From: Agrocybe praecox | Lineage: Eukaryota; Basidiomycota; Agaricomycetes; Agaricales; Agrocybaceae | Direction: 5' to 3' | Assembly: GCA_964017145.1 (NCBI GenBank) | Contig: OZ024845.1 | Span: forward strand, 682,001-746,000 | Length of the DNA: 64,000 nucleotides | Part shown: piece by piece, positions 35,679-47,738 of the stretch | Layout of the letters: each line of letters begins with the position of its first letter | How positions within the stretch are numbered: the stretch's first letter is position 1 | Translations under genes and position numbers: made by a program | Notes under the pieces: generated by a model | Seen by the model: the letters and a program-made list of their open reading frames with translations, nothing else | Told to the model about the DNA's origin: nothing | Databases searched by the model: none

Positions 35679-38050
35679 ATGAAAATTATCAATTTCAGCA
35701 AGCCCAGGACTGCACTGCGTTTTCTGAACAGAAAATCACCTCCTCCACCCATCGATGTCCCCATTACCTCTGCAACGACAATGGCCATGGCCATGGCAAC
35801 ACCACGAGCGCTAATAGAGGTAGAGTTACAGCCAGCACCAATTGTCAAGAAAATCAAAAAGAAGGCGCTGCTCATTGGAATTCAGTACGTTCGTGAGAAA
35901 CCCAACGTCTTGTCGCCCATTAGTCCTCTTTCTCCACGAATCGTCGCCAATGTCGATGCCGGGATTCAAAGGGTCAAAACAAAGTACAAGGCAAAGAAAA
36001 GGGCGAGGGCCATGAGAAAGAACGGATTGTTGAAGGGGCCGCATCGCGACATCGCCGCCATAAAGGACTTGTTGATTAGTACGTGCATAGTTGTTTCGCC
36101 TTCGGTCTTGGCTGATGACAATAATCACCATTCAATAGACGTCTACAACTACGACCCCGAAGACATAGTGGTGCTGATTGATGATGATGACTGTAACCAC
36201 AAACAGCCGACGAAAGACAACATTGTATGTATATGTATAGCCTCTTGAATCATTCTTGTGGTGGCATGCATTGACATAAACCCTAGATGGACGAGATGCG
36301 GAAATTGGTCGCAGGAGCTGAGGACAATGATCGCTTTTTCTTTCACTGTGCGTTTCGATCTTATTTTTGATATTTGCTGCATCATATATCATATCATGAC
36401 ACTCGTAAAACAGTTTCAGGGCATTCTACTCAAGAAGATACCGATGACATCGAAGAGGAGGATCGGAAGAATGAGTGTATGTATAGTCTTTTCCATCTTG
36501 CTCTGGCCCACCTTCTCACAAAAACATGCAGTTATCATGACATCCGATGGAGATTCTATCAAAGACGACGTAAGGAGCACTATTCTCCGTTCCGAGCTTG
36601 ATGTACTGACCTTAAGCTTAATCACTAGGTGCTCAAATCCACACTCGTGGATCCTCTCCCACCGAAGAGCTCGTTAATTGTAAGCCGATCCTCGTGATGT
36701 TGATTATTGATGGATCTTCATTTTTTTTGCCTTCAATGACATCGTGCAGGCCGTGTTCGATTCATGTCACTCCGGTTCGCTTCTCGGTGAGTTGAGGGAT
36801 GTCAAGATGCTAATTTGATGCATAAATCTCATCATGGAAATATGTAGATTTAAAGCATTTCCGTTGCAATCGAGTGTACGTACCATGGCTGAACCGGGGG
36901 AAGAGGGGAACTCAATCGATGTGGCAGTTCATTCGTAAGTGCGTTTGCATGTTCAACACAAGTGATGAAACCTTACTCTTTCGTACTTGCAGAACGACGT
37001 CGTGCGAGTAAGCCTTTTGCTGTGTTACCTTCCTGCCCCACAGCGCTCTGATGCTATCTTCACTCAGAAATTTCGCCAACTCAATCCCCTTTACGTCGCT
37101 TGGCGCACATACCGGGCTGGGCTAAATCCTCAATCGATAATGTTATAATGGAATCCCCAAAAACTTCCCTCCCACCTGTACTTGAAAATACACCTATGCG
37201 CGAGAATCAAGACCCTCTGACCGTAAACGTCTCCATGCAAATGCCGGACAGATTTACACATAAATCGACGGCCAGATCTTCATTGTCGATTATTACCGAC
37301 GTCCAAAAATCTAGACCCTGGCTACTCGAGACTCATTGCAACTCTCCTGTGGAGCTGTATTGTACGGGGTTCTGTAGAGAAAATCCCGCGAACATGGAAG
37401 ACGGAATCGGACGCCCGGACGTGGTATGTTGTTCCGGTAACTTGTGCTATGCCCTTTACCCAGACTTGTTGGATTCCAGATCTCGATATCGTCTGCAAAA
37501 GACAGCCAATTGTCATGGGAAGACGGGGACGGTGCATCGACTCTGACACAGAGTTTAGTCAGGATCCTTAGTGCGTTCAATACAATCCCATGTTGATCTG
37601 GGCTCATGATGCGTATTTGTCACTGCAGACAAGGACCCTCACCCGACTTTGCATAACCTCATGACACTTGTTAGGTACAGTGCCCTTTGCTTTAGCTCGA
37701 TATGTGTGCGCCGCGCAGCCAACTCACCCCCGGCCTGCTATGCTCTTTTGACATTTAGCCATGACATACATTCATACTACATTGATTTGCACTCCAGAGC
37801 TCGTGAATATCGGAAGAAAGTGCGCCTCGCAAATTTCGAAAAGCTCAAGAAGGGCGAAAAGCCACGTCCCGGGAAGGAAGTGGAGATGAATAACTTCCAA
37901 AATCCCCAGGTTTGTCTCTTCTAGCTCCTAGTATCGATGCTACTGGTATATTTATTTTCAAATCCGTAGTTGTCAAGTGAAAGGCCTTTGGTATTACGCT
38001 CTTGTTCCGCGCGCGGAAATTTCTCTCTGACGCTTTGTTTTTTTCCCTAG
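35679..38050 (+). CDS. Metacaspase A (peptidase C14)
   Basis: Predicted 507-residue metacaspase (Cys protease cleaving after Arg/Lys). Fourteen exons join with consistent phases: 35679-36078, 36139-36224, 36287-36347, 36414-36476, 36532-36569, 36629-36679, 36750-36786, 36848-36934, 36993-37007, 37068-37423, 37480-37570, 37629-37674, 37798-37909, 37970-38050. The start at 35679 has a good context (gcgccATG). A basic N-terminal extension (about 60 residues, Pro/Ala/Met-rich) precedes KKALLIGIQY. Then YDPEDIVVLIDDDD, FFFHFSGHSTQ (catalytic His ~186), VLKSTLVD, AVFDSCHSGSLLDL (catalytic Cys ~239), a variable linker, ISISSAKDSQ, HPTLHNLMTLVR, a Lys/Arg-rich insertion and NPQLSSERPL. An extra Lys/Arg-rich insert sits after the first strand. 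It is the most divergent of five local paralogues and starts the array. Confidence 0.9.
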
Positions 38051-38261
38051 GATATGGCTCGCCATTTTTACCCTTGAAGAACTTGATTGGAATGCAGGAC
38101 GTTATAATGGGACTCTGTTTCAAGGCATATCCTTTCAATTCCCCCTTCCCAGAAGTTTTCTGGAAATTCGACTGGATTCGACTGTCATACTTGAAACACA
38201 AACGAAAAGAAATTTGGAACAGCATTGACGACTTGTTAAGTTTCCACTGGACTTTTCTAAG
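38051..38261. other. 3' flank of metacaspase A
   Basis: Gene-free; an open frame here (to 38325) has no family resemblance and runs into the duplicated segment. Probably untranslated or intergenic. Confidence 0.4.
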
Positions 38262-40112
38262 GGCGCCTGCCGTCCTAACCGTTCACTTGGGTAACCGAGA
38301 ATACACCCTCCCTCTCCGAAGCTAGACTTCCATCAGCACTTTCCGGAATGCATCGCCTCCCTCGCACTTGAGTGGGATGAACTTAATACGTACATCGAAA
38401 TCTTTACCTCCGTCGAAACCTGGGGTTCATGAATTTAGCACTGCTCGACCGATGACGAACACAGGCTTAAAACGGTAAGCTTTCCAAATTCAATATCACT
38501 TCAAAAGTCTCCATTCTAACATTTGATTGCTTTACTTCTATTTACTTGGATCCTTTCAGGTACTGATACTCTATTATTGGCCTCCGGAACGATATGTCGT
38601 TCTCCGCCCCCACCCCCAGTATGCTATGTGGCCTCTATGTATCATTCCACGCCGGCATTTTTCTAGCTCTTATTTCTCTTGCCCTGGCGCTGCGAGCCTC
38701 CCAGTAGCGCTCCGTTGGTTTCGAGTCCCGGTACCGTTCCCGCATCCTTCTCCCCAATACCACGTTTGGTACCGCTGCTTCGGCTTTGATTCATTAATTT
38801 TATGTAATTAGAAGACATCGGCCTGGCGAAGCTTTCAGATCAGCTTTGTTATTTTTATTCGACGCAGATCTTATGTATTTGGAAACGTTATGAAGCTTCT
38901 TGTGTGTATTTTCTTCCTTCTCTGAGTCTCTTATCGTTAGTCCTACGATTTCATCTTATCCATTCGTTTTTCCCCTACGTAGAGACCATGTACTTAAGCC
39001 TCTGCTTCTGGGCTTTTTCAACACGGCTCCTCGTTTCTACTTCTCCTATTCCATGATAGTTATAATAGAATGTACACTGCAGAGTCGAGTCACTAATGTA
39101 AAATAAATATGATTAGTCGATAGGCTAAGTGCGCGTACCGCATGGAGCACATATATGATTATGGTACCTTGGTGGCAACAAGTGCCCCAATCAAGGGGAA
39201 ACTCGTAGGTCTGCAACATTGTGCTTGGTTGGATTTGAACGCCCATTGTACCGCCATCTTCCGATTGATTTCGGATGACTACAGGCAAGAAGTGTGGAGC
39301 ATGATCCATATCCTGGATTGCGAACCCGCACTAAGATAGTCAAGAGATGCCACAAAAAATCAAAAATGTGACAGCCCTGTCTGTTAGCTTAACCTGTGAG
39401 CTCATAACCTTTTGCATTCCGGGAGTTTGGCCGCGCTGATTGCCTTCATTGATGATTTAGAAATAGAAATAGTTAGTATATGGAAAATCTCCTCTAGAAA
39501 GAGTATCTTCCTCAGAGCTTTCTGCTTGTCGGATATAGGCGCTCACGCTAGAGATAGCTAGTAAAGATGTCGCAGTAGGGTTCCATCGGGCGACATGAAG
39601 AACAATGAGCGCTAAAACGCTAATGCATAATGGCCCGTTGCTAACGTTCGGGCAATAACCGGACGAAATTCAAAGAGAGCCGACCGAATCTATGATGACT
39701 TATGCCAACGGTGAGTGCCAGTGACGTTTGATGATGACCCCCCTTACCCGGGTTTCCTGGTTAGTTTACAGTCGCTTTGTCCACCCTTTTACACTCCTCA
39801 TATCAGAGGTAATCCTGTTTACCGAAAAACCCCGCAATGCGATCCAGTTCTGCAAAACGAAACCATATCCATTCAAGAGCTGGGATTCCACCTGGAGAGG
39901 AAGTGCACTGCCTACCATCTTTGAAGGAGCAAATCCTACATCTAATCTGACACTCTGCTATTCCTATATATGCATGATCCAATTCTCTCCTCTCTCTTTC
40001 TTCCAACCAGTTCGTCGCGTATTCTTGCTCAAGAAAGCCTACGGGACGCTCTCCAACTCGAATTATAACCCTTACCTACTGCTTCGAGGTCGTTTCCGAG
40101 GTCGAAATAGAT
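38262..40112. repeat. Upstream half of the B/E segmental duplication, no gene
   Basis: From about 38262 the DNA is clearly similar, in direct orientation, to the segment starting at about 59122 (for example gtgcgcgtaccgcatgg occurs at both 39130 and 60006). Open frames in one copy are broken in the other, so I see no conserved protein here. It supplies the 5' regions of metacaspase B. Confidence 0.65.
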
Positions 40113-42351
40113 ATGCACCCAAGCTCAAACCCTACTGCTCGCCGGCGATTGCGCATACTCCGTGCATTGGTCCGAGCTACGGTGAGGGTTTTCTTTTTTA
40201 TACGTTAGGGCTTTCATTTAACCATTCACCTCCATAGGTTTGCTTGGCTTCCACTATACGTCGAAGGATCACATCCTCCTCCAACCCGCTGCGTGCTGAA
40301 GGCAAAAGGGCCCTTCTCATAGGTATCGGATATCGACACAGCTCACTCAACATGCACCTCAAGGGTCCGTTCGCAGATGTGCAGGCCGTCAAGGCTCTTC
40401 TGATCGGTGCGTCTGCCACACTCACTATTTATTGTTGTAAAACTGAATGAATGATTCGTCTACCTAGATTTGTATGGCTACGAGGAACACAATGTCGTGA
40501 TTCTTACCGATGAAGCCCACACTCCCCCGGATTATCTCCCGACAAAGAAAAACATTGTACGCCGCGCGCCTATGTGTGATCGCTTATATGTCGGGCATGA
40601 AAGGCTAATATTGAGTGTACACTCCAGATGAGGGAGATTATTAGCCTTGCGGAGTCGGGGGCTAAAAATCAGTTTTTCTTGTGTAAGCTATACTATTTCT
40701 CCAATGTTGCTTCATCACTAATGTTTTTACAGACGCGGGGCACTCCTCTCAGAGACCGGAAGTTGCAGGTATTAATGGGAAATGTGTGGAAGACGATGGA
40801 CAGGAAGAGTGTACGTCTTTGATCGTGTCGGTGTTAGGCTCAGTGTTGATGTAGTGTGATGATCTGCAGTCATCATCCCGTGCGACGCGGTAACGACCGA
40901 GGGGGCTATTATGAAAGACGACGCCCATATTATTACTGATAAGGTGCGGTAGATCATTCTTATCATCCATTGCATCTTTAAGCTCGGGCATATAGGTTCT
41001 TAAAAGGCACATCGTCCACAGTCTCAAAAATGGCAGCCAGCTCGTTGTACGTTAACTCATATCGGTTCTGGGATCATGTCAGCTACTTATCGCTAGTTAT
41101 CAGGCTCTGTTCGACTCGTGTCACTCGGGTACCCTTCTCAGTAGGTGTTGCCTGTCTTCATCCAGACCAATGTTCAATTCAGGCACCTTCTCAGACCTCA
41201 GGCATCAGAAGTGCAATGAATTCGGGGGTGTCTGGAACCGTGGTGCGTAACTTTTGCCGCTCGTTGTTCGTAATCTAATCGGTACACTATCGTTTAGCTC
41301 GTGGTGCCTGCCGCCGCGGTGAGTAAATCCATTAGGATAAACTTGTAGCTATGTATACTTAGTGTACTGATTGCCGTACACAGCTATTCATTTGATAGAC
41401 GGAGCTAGTAGCGTTGTAGGCGACAAGGATCAACGTCATCCTCCCAACGTCGAGCAGTCCAATGGCCACGTCAACCGCAAGTGCAACAACGATGTCACTA
41501 TTAATGGAGAAGAACCGGGAAGACCTTCATCCTCCTCACCGCCGCCGATCCAAAAGTCCTACACTCAGATGACAAGCTCATCGCGTCTGGCCGAAATCAT
41601 GCGCTCAAAGCGACTCAGGAGTGCCTGCGGGGGGATACTCCAAAGGGGTAAACCAGGCAACCACTGCTCGGGTATCTGTCCTATGATATCACTCGGAGAC
41701 AGGTCTCAAGTTGTACGTGTGCCCGTTCTGCACTCTTGCAGGTCGTAGTGGTCCTGCAGAGGCAGAGGCGCTGATTGTTGCCCTTTTTTCGTGCTCTGAC
41801 CTTGTAGATCTGTATCTCAGCATGCAAAGACTCTCAGAGCAATTATGAATCTGGGTATGGCGATGCGATGACGCAGGTATGTAACCGCCAAAGATATGGA
41901 TTGAGACTGACCTCCTTTACAACAGCGAGTTGTCGAATATCTGAGGAAGAACCCTACATCAACCTATCGCCAGTTGATGGCGGCCATGAAGTATGTCCTG
42001 GTCAACATTTCGATATCTTGCTACAGTGTAAAACTAACTGAAATTGAAGATATGGCGTTAAAACCAGTCGAGAAGAAGCAAAAAAGAAACTGAAGGTCCA
42101 GAAACCGGGTACAGCATGTCAATGGCGTTGGATACCGTTCTTTTACGATTGGCACAAGAAATGCCGTGACGACAAATATAAGAAGAAACACGACAGTCTC
42201 GAGAGATTTGTCAAGAGTGAAGCTAATCCCCAGGTATTTTGATTTTCTTTTTTTGTTGTTATTGTTTTACATGCTCATTCGTAATTTCTTTTCTATTATC
42301 TAGCTCTCGACGCGATACCCCTTCAATCTGAACGCGACTGTCATGTTCTAG
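40113..42351 (+). CDS. Metacaspase B (peptidase C14)
   Basis: Predicted 461 residues in 15 exons with consistent phases: 40113-40181, 40238-40406, 40468-40556, 40628-40682, 40733-40810, 40870-40943, 40996-41046, 41104-41140, 41195-41242, 41298-41318, 41384-41712, 41808-41876, 41926-41990, 42050-42233, 42304-42351. Motifs in order: short Arg-rich N-terminus (NPTARRRLRILRALVRA), KRALLIGIGYRH, KGPFADVQAVKALLI, NVVILTDEA, PTKKNI, YAGHSSQRPE (His ~131), VEDDGQEE, ALFDSCHSGTLLNLRHQKCN (Cys ~201), a Ser/Pro/Asn-rich linker, ICISACKDSQ, STYRQLMAAMK, then a Lys-rich insertion with CQWRWIPFFYDWHKKCRDD and NPQLSTRYPF. No prodomain with Pro-rich or zinc-finger features is seen. Closest relative is metacaspase E at 61033. 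Confidence 0.92.
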
Positions 42352-43106
42352 AGGACGAAAACGACGACAAATACCTCTCTCTCACGTCTGCCAACTCCAT
42401 TTACATCCATCGTATCTCAAAGTCAAAATAATTTTTACTCCCTCCCTAATCTCCCGCTATTTTAGAGCGGAGGACGCCAGCGTCAGCCACACCAATTTTC
42501 ACGGTCCTTTCACGATCCTTTCACTCTCCCTCGTCGCATCCAACATCAACATCAAATTAAACAAATGTACGCATAGAATTCCAAAGCATCCACAATCATC
42601 AACCACATCTGTATCAACATTCTAGCCCCGTTAAAACTTAAACCCCCGTCCTTTTTTATGCTTAATTTTTCCCCTCCATTCCATCACGCCCATGATTTAT
42701 TTCCCATTTGGATTTCGACATTGTATCCCACTTCATTTTATTAAAACATTGCATAGGTCATTTAAAAAATTTAGTTTACACTTTTCTTTCGGTATCTCAT
42801 CTTATATTGGCTTCTTATTAGCTTAAAGTTTTTCTCCCTTATTTTCCTCCATCGTTGTCCTTCCCTCATCCCATTCTGCCGCTGCCTCTTCCAACCGCAG
42901 AATAATCATACACCACACGCCGACTCCCACTGCCCTTTCTCATGTCATCAAATCATCTCGCTAGATTTTTTTACCACCCTCGACACTAGATGGACGAGTA
43001 ACTAGCCATCGTCGTACATCGTTTTCTGCACTAGGTCCTACCACCGTGTTTTTACCGATGGCTACCTCAACCTACCTCAATCTACCTGCCACAATCCAAG
43101 CTTTCT
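42352..43106. repeat. Downstream half of the B/E duplication
   Basis: 3' flank of metacaspase B, similar to 63271-64000. The similarity still holds at the right window edge, corresponding to position 43106 here. An ATG-initiated frame (MATSTYLNLPA...) starts at 43058 and the beginning is shared by the other copy (MATSTFLNPPA at ~63953), but the remainder cannot be compared. I do not call a gene. Confidence 0.6.
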
Positions 43107-45662
43107 GGAATTTCCTGGGATTCCATCTGAACTCAGCCGGTTCATTCCTTCTACTATTCTTATTCCCTCGAACACGACGGCCCCATCGAATTATTATTCC
43201 AACAATGCCCACAGCTGTCGTATTCTTCTTTTCTCGTATAACCTTCATCTTCTCATTGATCCTTTATCTTTTCATTTCATACCTACACATCCCTTCGCTC
43301 CAACCAATTCTAACTGGATTTCCTCTGGTTTTAATTAATTGCTTTGCTGTTATTTTCCTCCTCCTCCTCTTTTTCCTCTTCCCTACATGCTCATCCTTAT
43401 CCCTGTGGTTTAACCCACATGTTGTGATTGTGACTACACTTAGTAGTATACTCAAGTACTCAAGTCTATAGTCACGGTGTTATTGTAGAACGTGGGAATT
43501 CTCACCATGCCATTGTAACTTGACCCAGTGACATCATCGATTGTTGAAGTTGTACACCAGAGTCCATCATTAACGTTTAACGTTGAATCCTTGATAACCA
43601 TGTACTTTTGGTTGAACTTGGCAGTCAAATTCTTGCCATCGGCTACCTCTTATGAGTTTTGCACCCAGCACAAATGAAACTTCATCCAAAGAAGGTTCCC
43701 TGGATTTCAAGATCTTGAACGTCAGCAGGAAACTCGGTGGCAACTTTCAATCCAAGAGCGAAGACATACGCTAAATCCAGATATTCAGAGCCAAGACGGT
43801 ACCATTGCTCACAAAGCGATGCAGCAGTCTCCTTCCACAGAGAACTGTCAAGCGACATTGCATTTCCCCTGAAAATACGAGCGAACCAAGCCTTTTCGTA
43901 GGAAATGAAACGGCTTCAAGTCGTGTCAACCTTTCCACCCAACTCGTGGATCCATTTCCATTTTGACGTTACCCCGGTGTAACGTTATACGTAAATGGCG
44001 AACCTTTGACCCGATTCGTGGATCTTGCTTTTACCATGACTAGAATGCCGCTCGACTTCAAGCTCTTGTCACCATTGAACGGGCCAGAAGACGCTTCATC
44101 ATAGCCTTTCTCCTATAGAAGAACGCAGCAGCCGACGAGAAATGTACCCCATGGCCATGGAGGTTCTCGTGGCTCTCTATACGTCCTGTCAGTCCATTAG
44201 AAGCCTCATTTTTCATGAGCATACCACGTTCTCGCCCACCCAATCGAGAAAATGCTTGTTCCTGTAGCGCCCTCCTCAAATATATCTCAGACTCTCCGTG
44301 TTTCACTCGCTTCCACTTTCCCGCATACATGTACTCTTCTTGTCCGGCTTATTCCGCGTACGTGGCGTTGACAGTCCTCTGAGGGATATTCGCTCAATTA
44401 TCATGATGACATTTTAGCATTCTGCTCTCTGATTGCTGCGGGCCCGTTAATCATAGCCATGAGGATTATTGAGAGCAAGAGATCCTTTTTCGTGGTCCAA
44501 ATACGAGCCTGTCAAGTCGAACTCTTGCAAGATTCGCCGCTTTTTTTAAACCAGACGACACCAAACGGACTCTTATCATCCCGATTAAACTGATTCTGCC
44601 CTTCATACTTATGTCGCGCAAAGTATTTATGTCGCAAAGTCATGTGTTACGACGTGCATCACGATTTGGCCATCGATCCACGGATAACCGTTTCCGGGTG
44701 GTATTCACAGAAAAGACCCATAGTAGTCCCGAGTCACTAACTCTTTTTTTTTTTTTTTTTTTTTTTTTCCGAAGGTTCTCGCCTGGCGCCACTGCACTTT
44801 CCCCGACCGTAGCCGATGTCGCCAACCCAAATGCCCTGACGGATTTGTGACGAACCTGAGATCCCCTTGTCAAGACTCAATATGCGCCCAAGCTATCCCG
44901 ATTCCGGAAATCGTCGGGCGAATGAGACTCTGGAAAATATATCGGGCTAATATTCCTGAGATGTCATCGAACCTCAAAGAATATAAGCTTTAGTAGCCTG
45001 ACCGAAAGTCGATCTTGATCGTCATGAAGTCAATATCACAAACTGGCTATTCATCCCCCAGCTATTTTTTGCATGTGGAATCCTGAAGTAGAATCCCGAA
45101 GAATTTCCAGTTGCGCACTGAAGTACGGAAGAGATTCTGTGGCACTCATTCCGAATGTAAGGGCCAATCTTCGCCAGCCGATTTTGGCAGGTCAGACCGG
45201 TCAACCATCTGTTTTCAGCAACCATCACTACTTTCGTGCGAAAAAGGTCTGCAAAGCACTTTATGTCGCCAACCACTTATTGCCGCATATTCAGATGACT
45301 CCGATGCGCTGCGATCCATTCCATTCCCCAATTCCCCATCTTGATCCCCCTATTGTCTCACTTGTCTTACTTGTCGGTGGTGATTTTCATACGGAGCATG
45401 AATACCCTCCCAATAAATGGTATTTGCATTGTATCTGGAGTCTTTGTGCGCACTGCCTTCTCTGCCCCTCTGGTTTATAAACTTGATAGCCCAAGCACCC
45501 GGGAGTTATGCGAGCTAAATCCTCAAATTTTTCGGACTGCCCTTGGGAAGCATCTCAGCCTTCCCTTCGAAGAGTTAGACAACTTCGACATTATCGCGTG
45601 CCGTCGTCATCCTTTCCTATCCGATACCTCGTCATATAGCTCTGCCAACATTCATTGTCCTC
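43107..45662. other. Gene-free DNA between metacaspases B and C
   Basis: No supported gene. The frame 43046-43471 is hydrophobic but T/C-biased and may be chance. A run of 25 T lies at 44744-44768. Short open frames elsewhere do not resemble known families. Confidence 0.45.
44744..44768. repeat. Poly-T tract of 25 bases
   Basis: Uninterrupted homopolymer. It could mark the A-tail of an inserted retroposed sequence on the minus strand or be a simple replication-slippage tract; no flanking duplication was recognised. Confidence 0.6.
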
Positions 45663-47738
45663 ATGCCAGACAACAAGTCGCCTGCCTCCGAGCGATTTCG
45701 CAAGTTGCGTATACTCATCTTAGTCAAGGTAATTCCCATTCTGTTTAATTCCTGTAAGGTGTATTCTAATACATATTTCTCAAATTCCAGACCCAATGGA
45801 TGTATTATCTCAAGGCCCTCACAAAGGCGGCATTGTTGATTGGAATAAATTACACGGATGTCGAGCGTTGGAAGATGAGATGGGCGCACAAGGATATCCA
45901 CGACCTAGAGGACCTCTTAATCCGTAAGTAGCAGCTATACCTTTGTTTTTTAAAAGCACATACTCAACTATTTACAGGAAGATATAACTATCTTCCTCAG
46001 AACATTATCCTCCTTACAGATGAACGTGATACTCCGGAAGGCATGCGTCCCACTATGGATAATATAGTATGTCGTTCAAACGTCCTTGTTTGTCTCATAG
46101 TTATAACATTTTCTTCATCGTCCCGTGCAGCGAAGGGAACTGAAATCTTTCGTTCTCGGGCATCCCAAATGCAAGACCTTCTTCTTTGCTTGTCAGTCAC
46201 CCTATCTTGTCCTTCTTCCTCGTGTATGGGATATCAACAGTGGCATTATGGTTTAGTTTCTGGGCACTCCTTCCAAAAGGATGAAGATCCATCGCTGCCT
46301 TCTGTGGAGGACGATAAAATGGAAGAGTGTAAGATTCGTCGACCACATACGCACAGAAGCATATGTGAACCTTTCTTTTAGATATAGTCCCATTGGATGC
46401 CGTGAACAACGAAACATACACAATCAATGAAGAATATATAATTCTCGACAAGGTTAGTTACTCTATCTCAGATCGTCGTCACCCAAAATGAACCGATGAT
46501 TAATGAAGTGATTACTTATCTAGGAACTAAAAGTGTATCTCGTTGACTCCGTCGGAAATGGTTCTCACCTTAATGTATGTCTAGTTTTGTCTGTTGTGCA
46601 CATGCTTATCACTCTACCGCCCATTTCTACCAGGCATTTTTTGATTCCTGCCATTCGGGAACGCTATTGAGTACGTTGCGTATTTCCCCTCGATGTCCCG
46701 TGTACTAGTCTAATACCCATCTGAAGATTTAATGCACCAGAAATGCAATGAATTCCATGGATTTCCGAGTCGATGTGAGTTTAAACTCGTTTCTTCGCTA
46801 TTTGATCCTGATGCTTCTTCGCAATCTATCCAGTCCGTAGGGTCTTTAGGCGAGGTAATCAATATTTACTACTATCATTCAGATATGATAATGTGCTGAA
46901 TATATGGGATCTATAGTCGCCAAGCCGGAAGTTAGGCCTCAACCCACGCTTTCTAGGAATTTTGCTTCACTTCCTACTAGTCTGTCGGAGATACGCCCCA
47001 ATACCACCATTACGACATCGAGTGGAGGGCTATACTCCTCTAGAATCTTCAAGCCTGCATCAAAATATGTGCTCGAAAGTTTGCGAATAGCCAATCAATG
47101 TTCCGGATTCTGTTTACCATTTTTCTTGTCGGATAAAGCTCAAGTGGTAAGCATGGGGTTCACTTTTTTCCCTTGGAAGCTTTCATTGATCAAATTGGCA
47201 GGTCTGCATGTCTGCCTGCAGGGACAACGAATCAAATCTGGAACATGGAATGCGGGGTGCTATGATACAGGTATGTCTCTAATGTATATAATTTGACTAC
47301 ATTGTTAACACGAATTTATTTATCAGTCGATTATCAGACTTCTCGAAGAAAATCAGGAACCCACCTATAGAGAGATAATGGAAGCGGTGAGGTGAGCTGT
47401 ATTCAGATCATCCTCTCTAAATTTCTCTCACAATCCTGAACAGAAACCAAAGTAGAGGCGCGCACGAAGATGTCAAGAACAAGGTGGCCAAGCGGGTGAA
47501 GGAAAATCACCCTTCTGCCGCACTGCTCGGACTAACCGTGATGTTTGGTCCACTTCATCAATACCACAAGTGCCTCAACAGTGAGGCTGATCAGAAACTA
47601 AGACAGATCGCAGGACAGAGGCAAGAGCCACAGGTAATTTTCACCTCTTACCACAATGATTTGCGGACCAATGGTCTTACCGGGTTGTAGCTTTCCAGTC
47701 TTTGTCCTCTCAACACTAAGGCAAAGATCAGGCTATGA
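45663..47738 (+). CDS. Metacaspase C (peptidase C14)
   Basis: Predicted 416 residues in 15 exons, all in phase: 45663-45728, 45791-45923, 45978-46066, 46131-46191, 46257-46328, 46382-46452, 46524-46574, 46634-46670, 46727-46774, 46834-46854, 46917-47146, 47202-47270, 47327-47391, 47444-47633, 47691-47738. Motifs: ALLIGINYTD, NIILLTDER, CKTFFFAFSGHSFQ (His ~120), YIVPLDAV, AFFDSCHSGTLLNLMHQKCN (Cys ~187), VCMSACRDNE, GAMIQSIIRLLEENQEP, TYREIMEAVR, the insertion with QYHKCLNSEAD and EPQLSSLCPLN. Exons 7-10 have the same lengths (51, 37, 48, 21 nt) as in B and E. It shares the KTFFFA block with metacaspase D, to which its downstream DNA is also related. Looks functional. Confidence 0.92.

Noticed and set aside
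39142..39339. 65-residue open frame in the duplicated segment upstream of metacaspase B
   Set aside because: The homologous frame in the second copy (from about 60018) diverges and stops early, so there is no conserved protein.
43046..43471. Hydrophobic 141-residue open frame after metacaspase B
   Set aside because: Pyrimidine-rich DNA gives hydrophobic translation by chance; only its first codons can be compared with the other copy, and no family is recognised.
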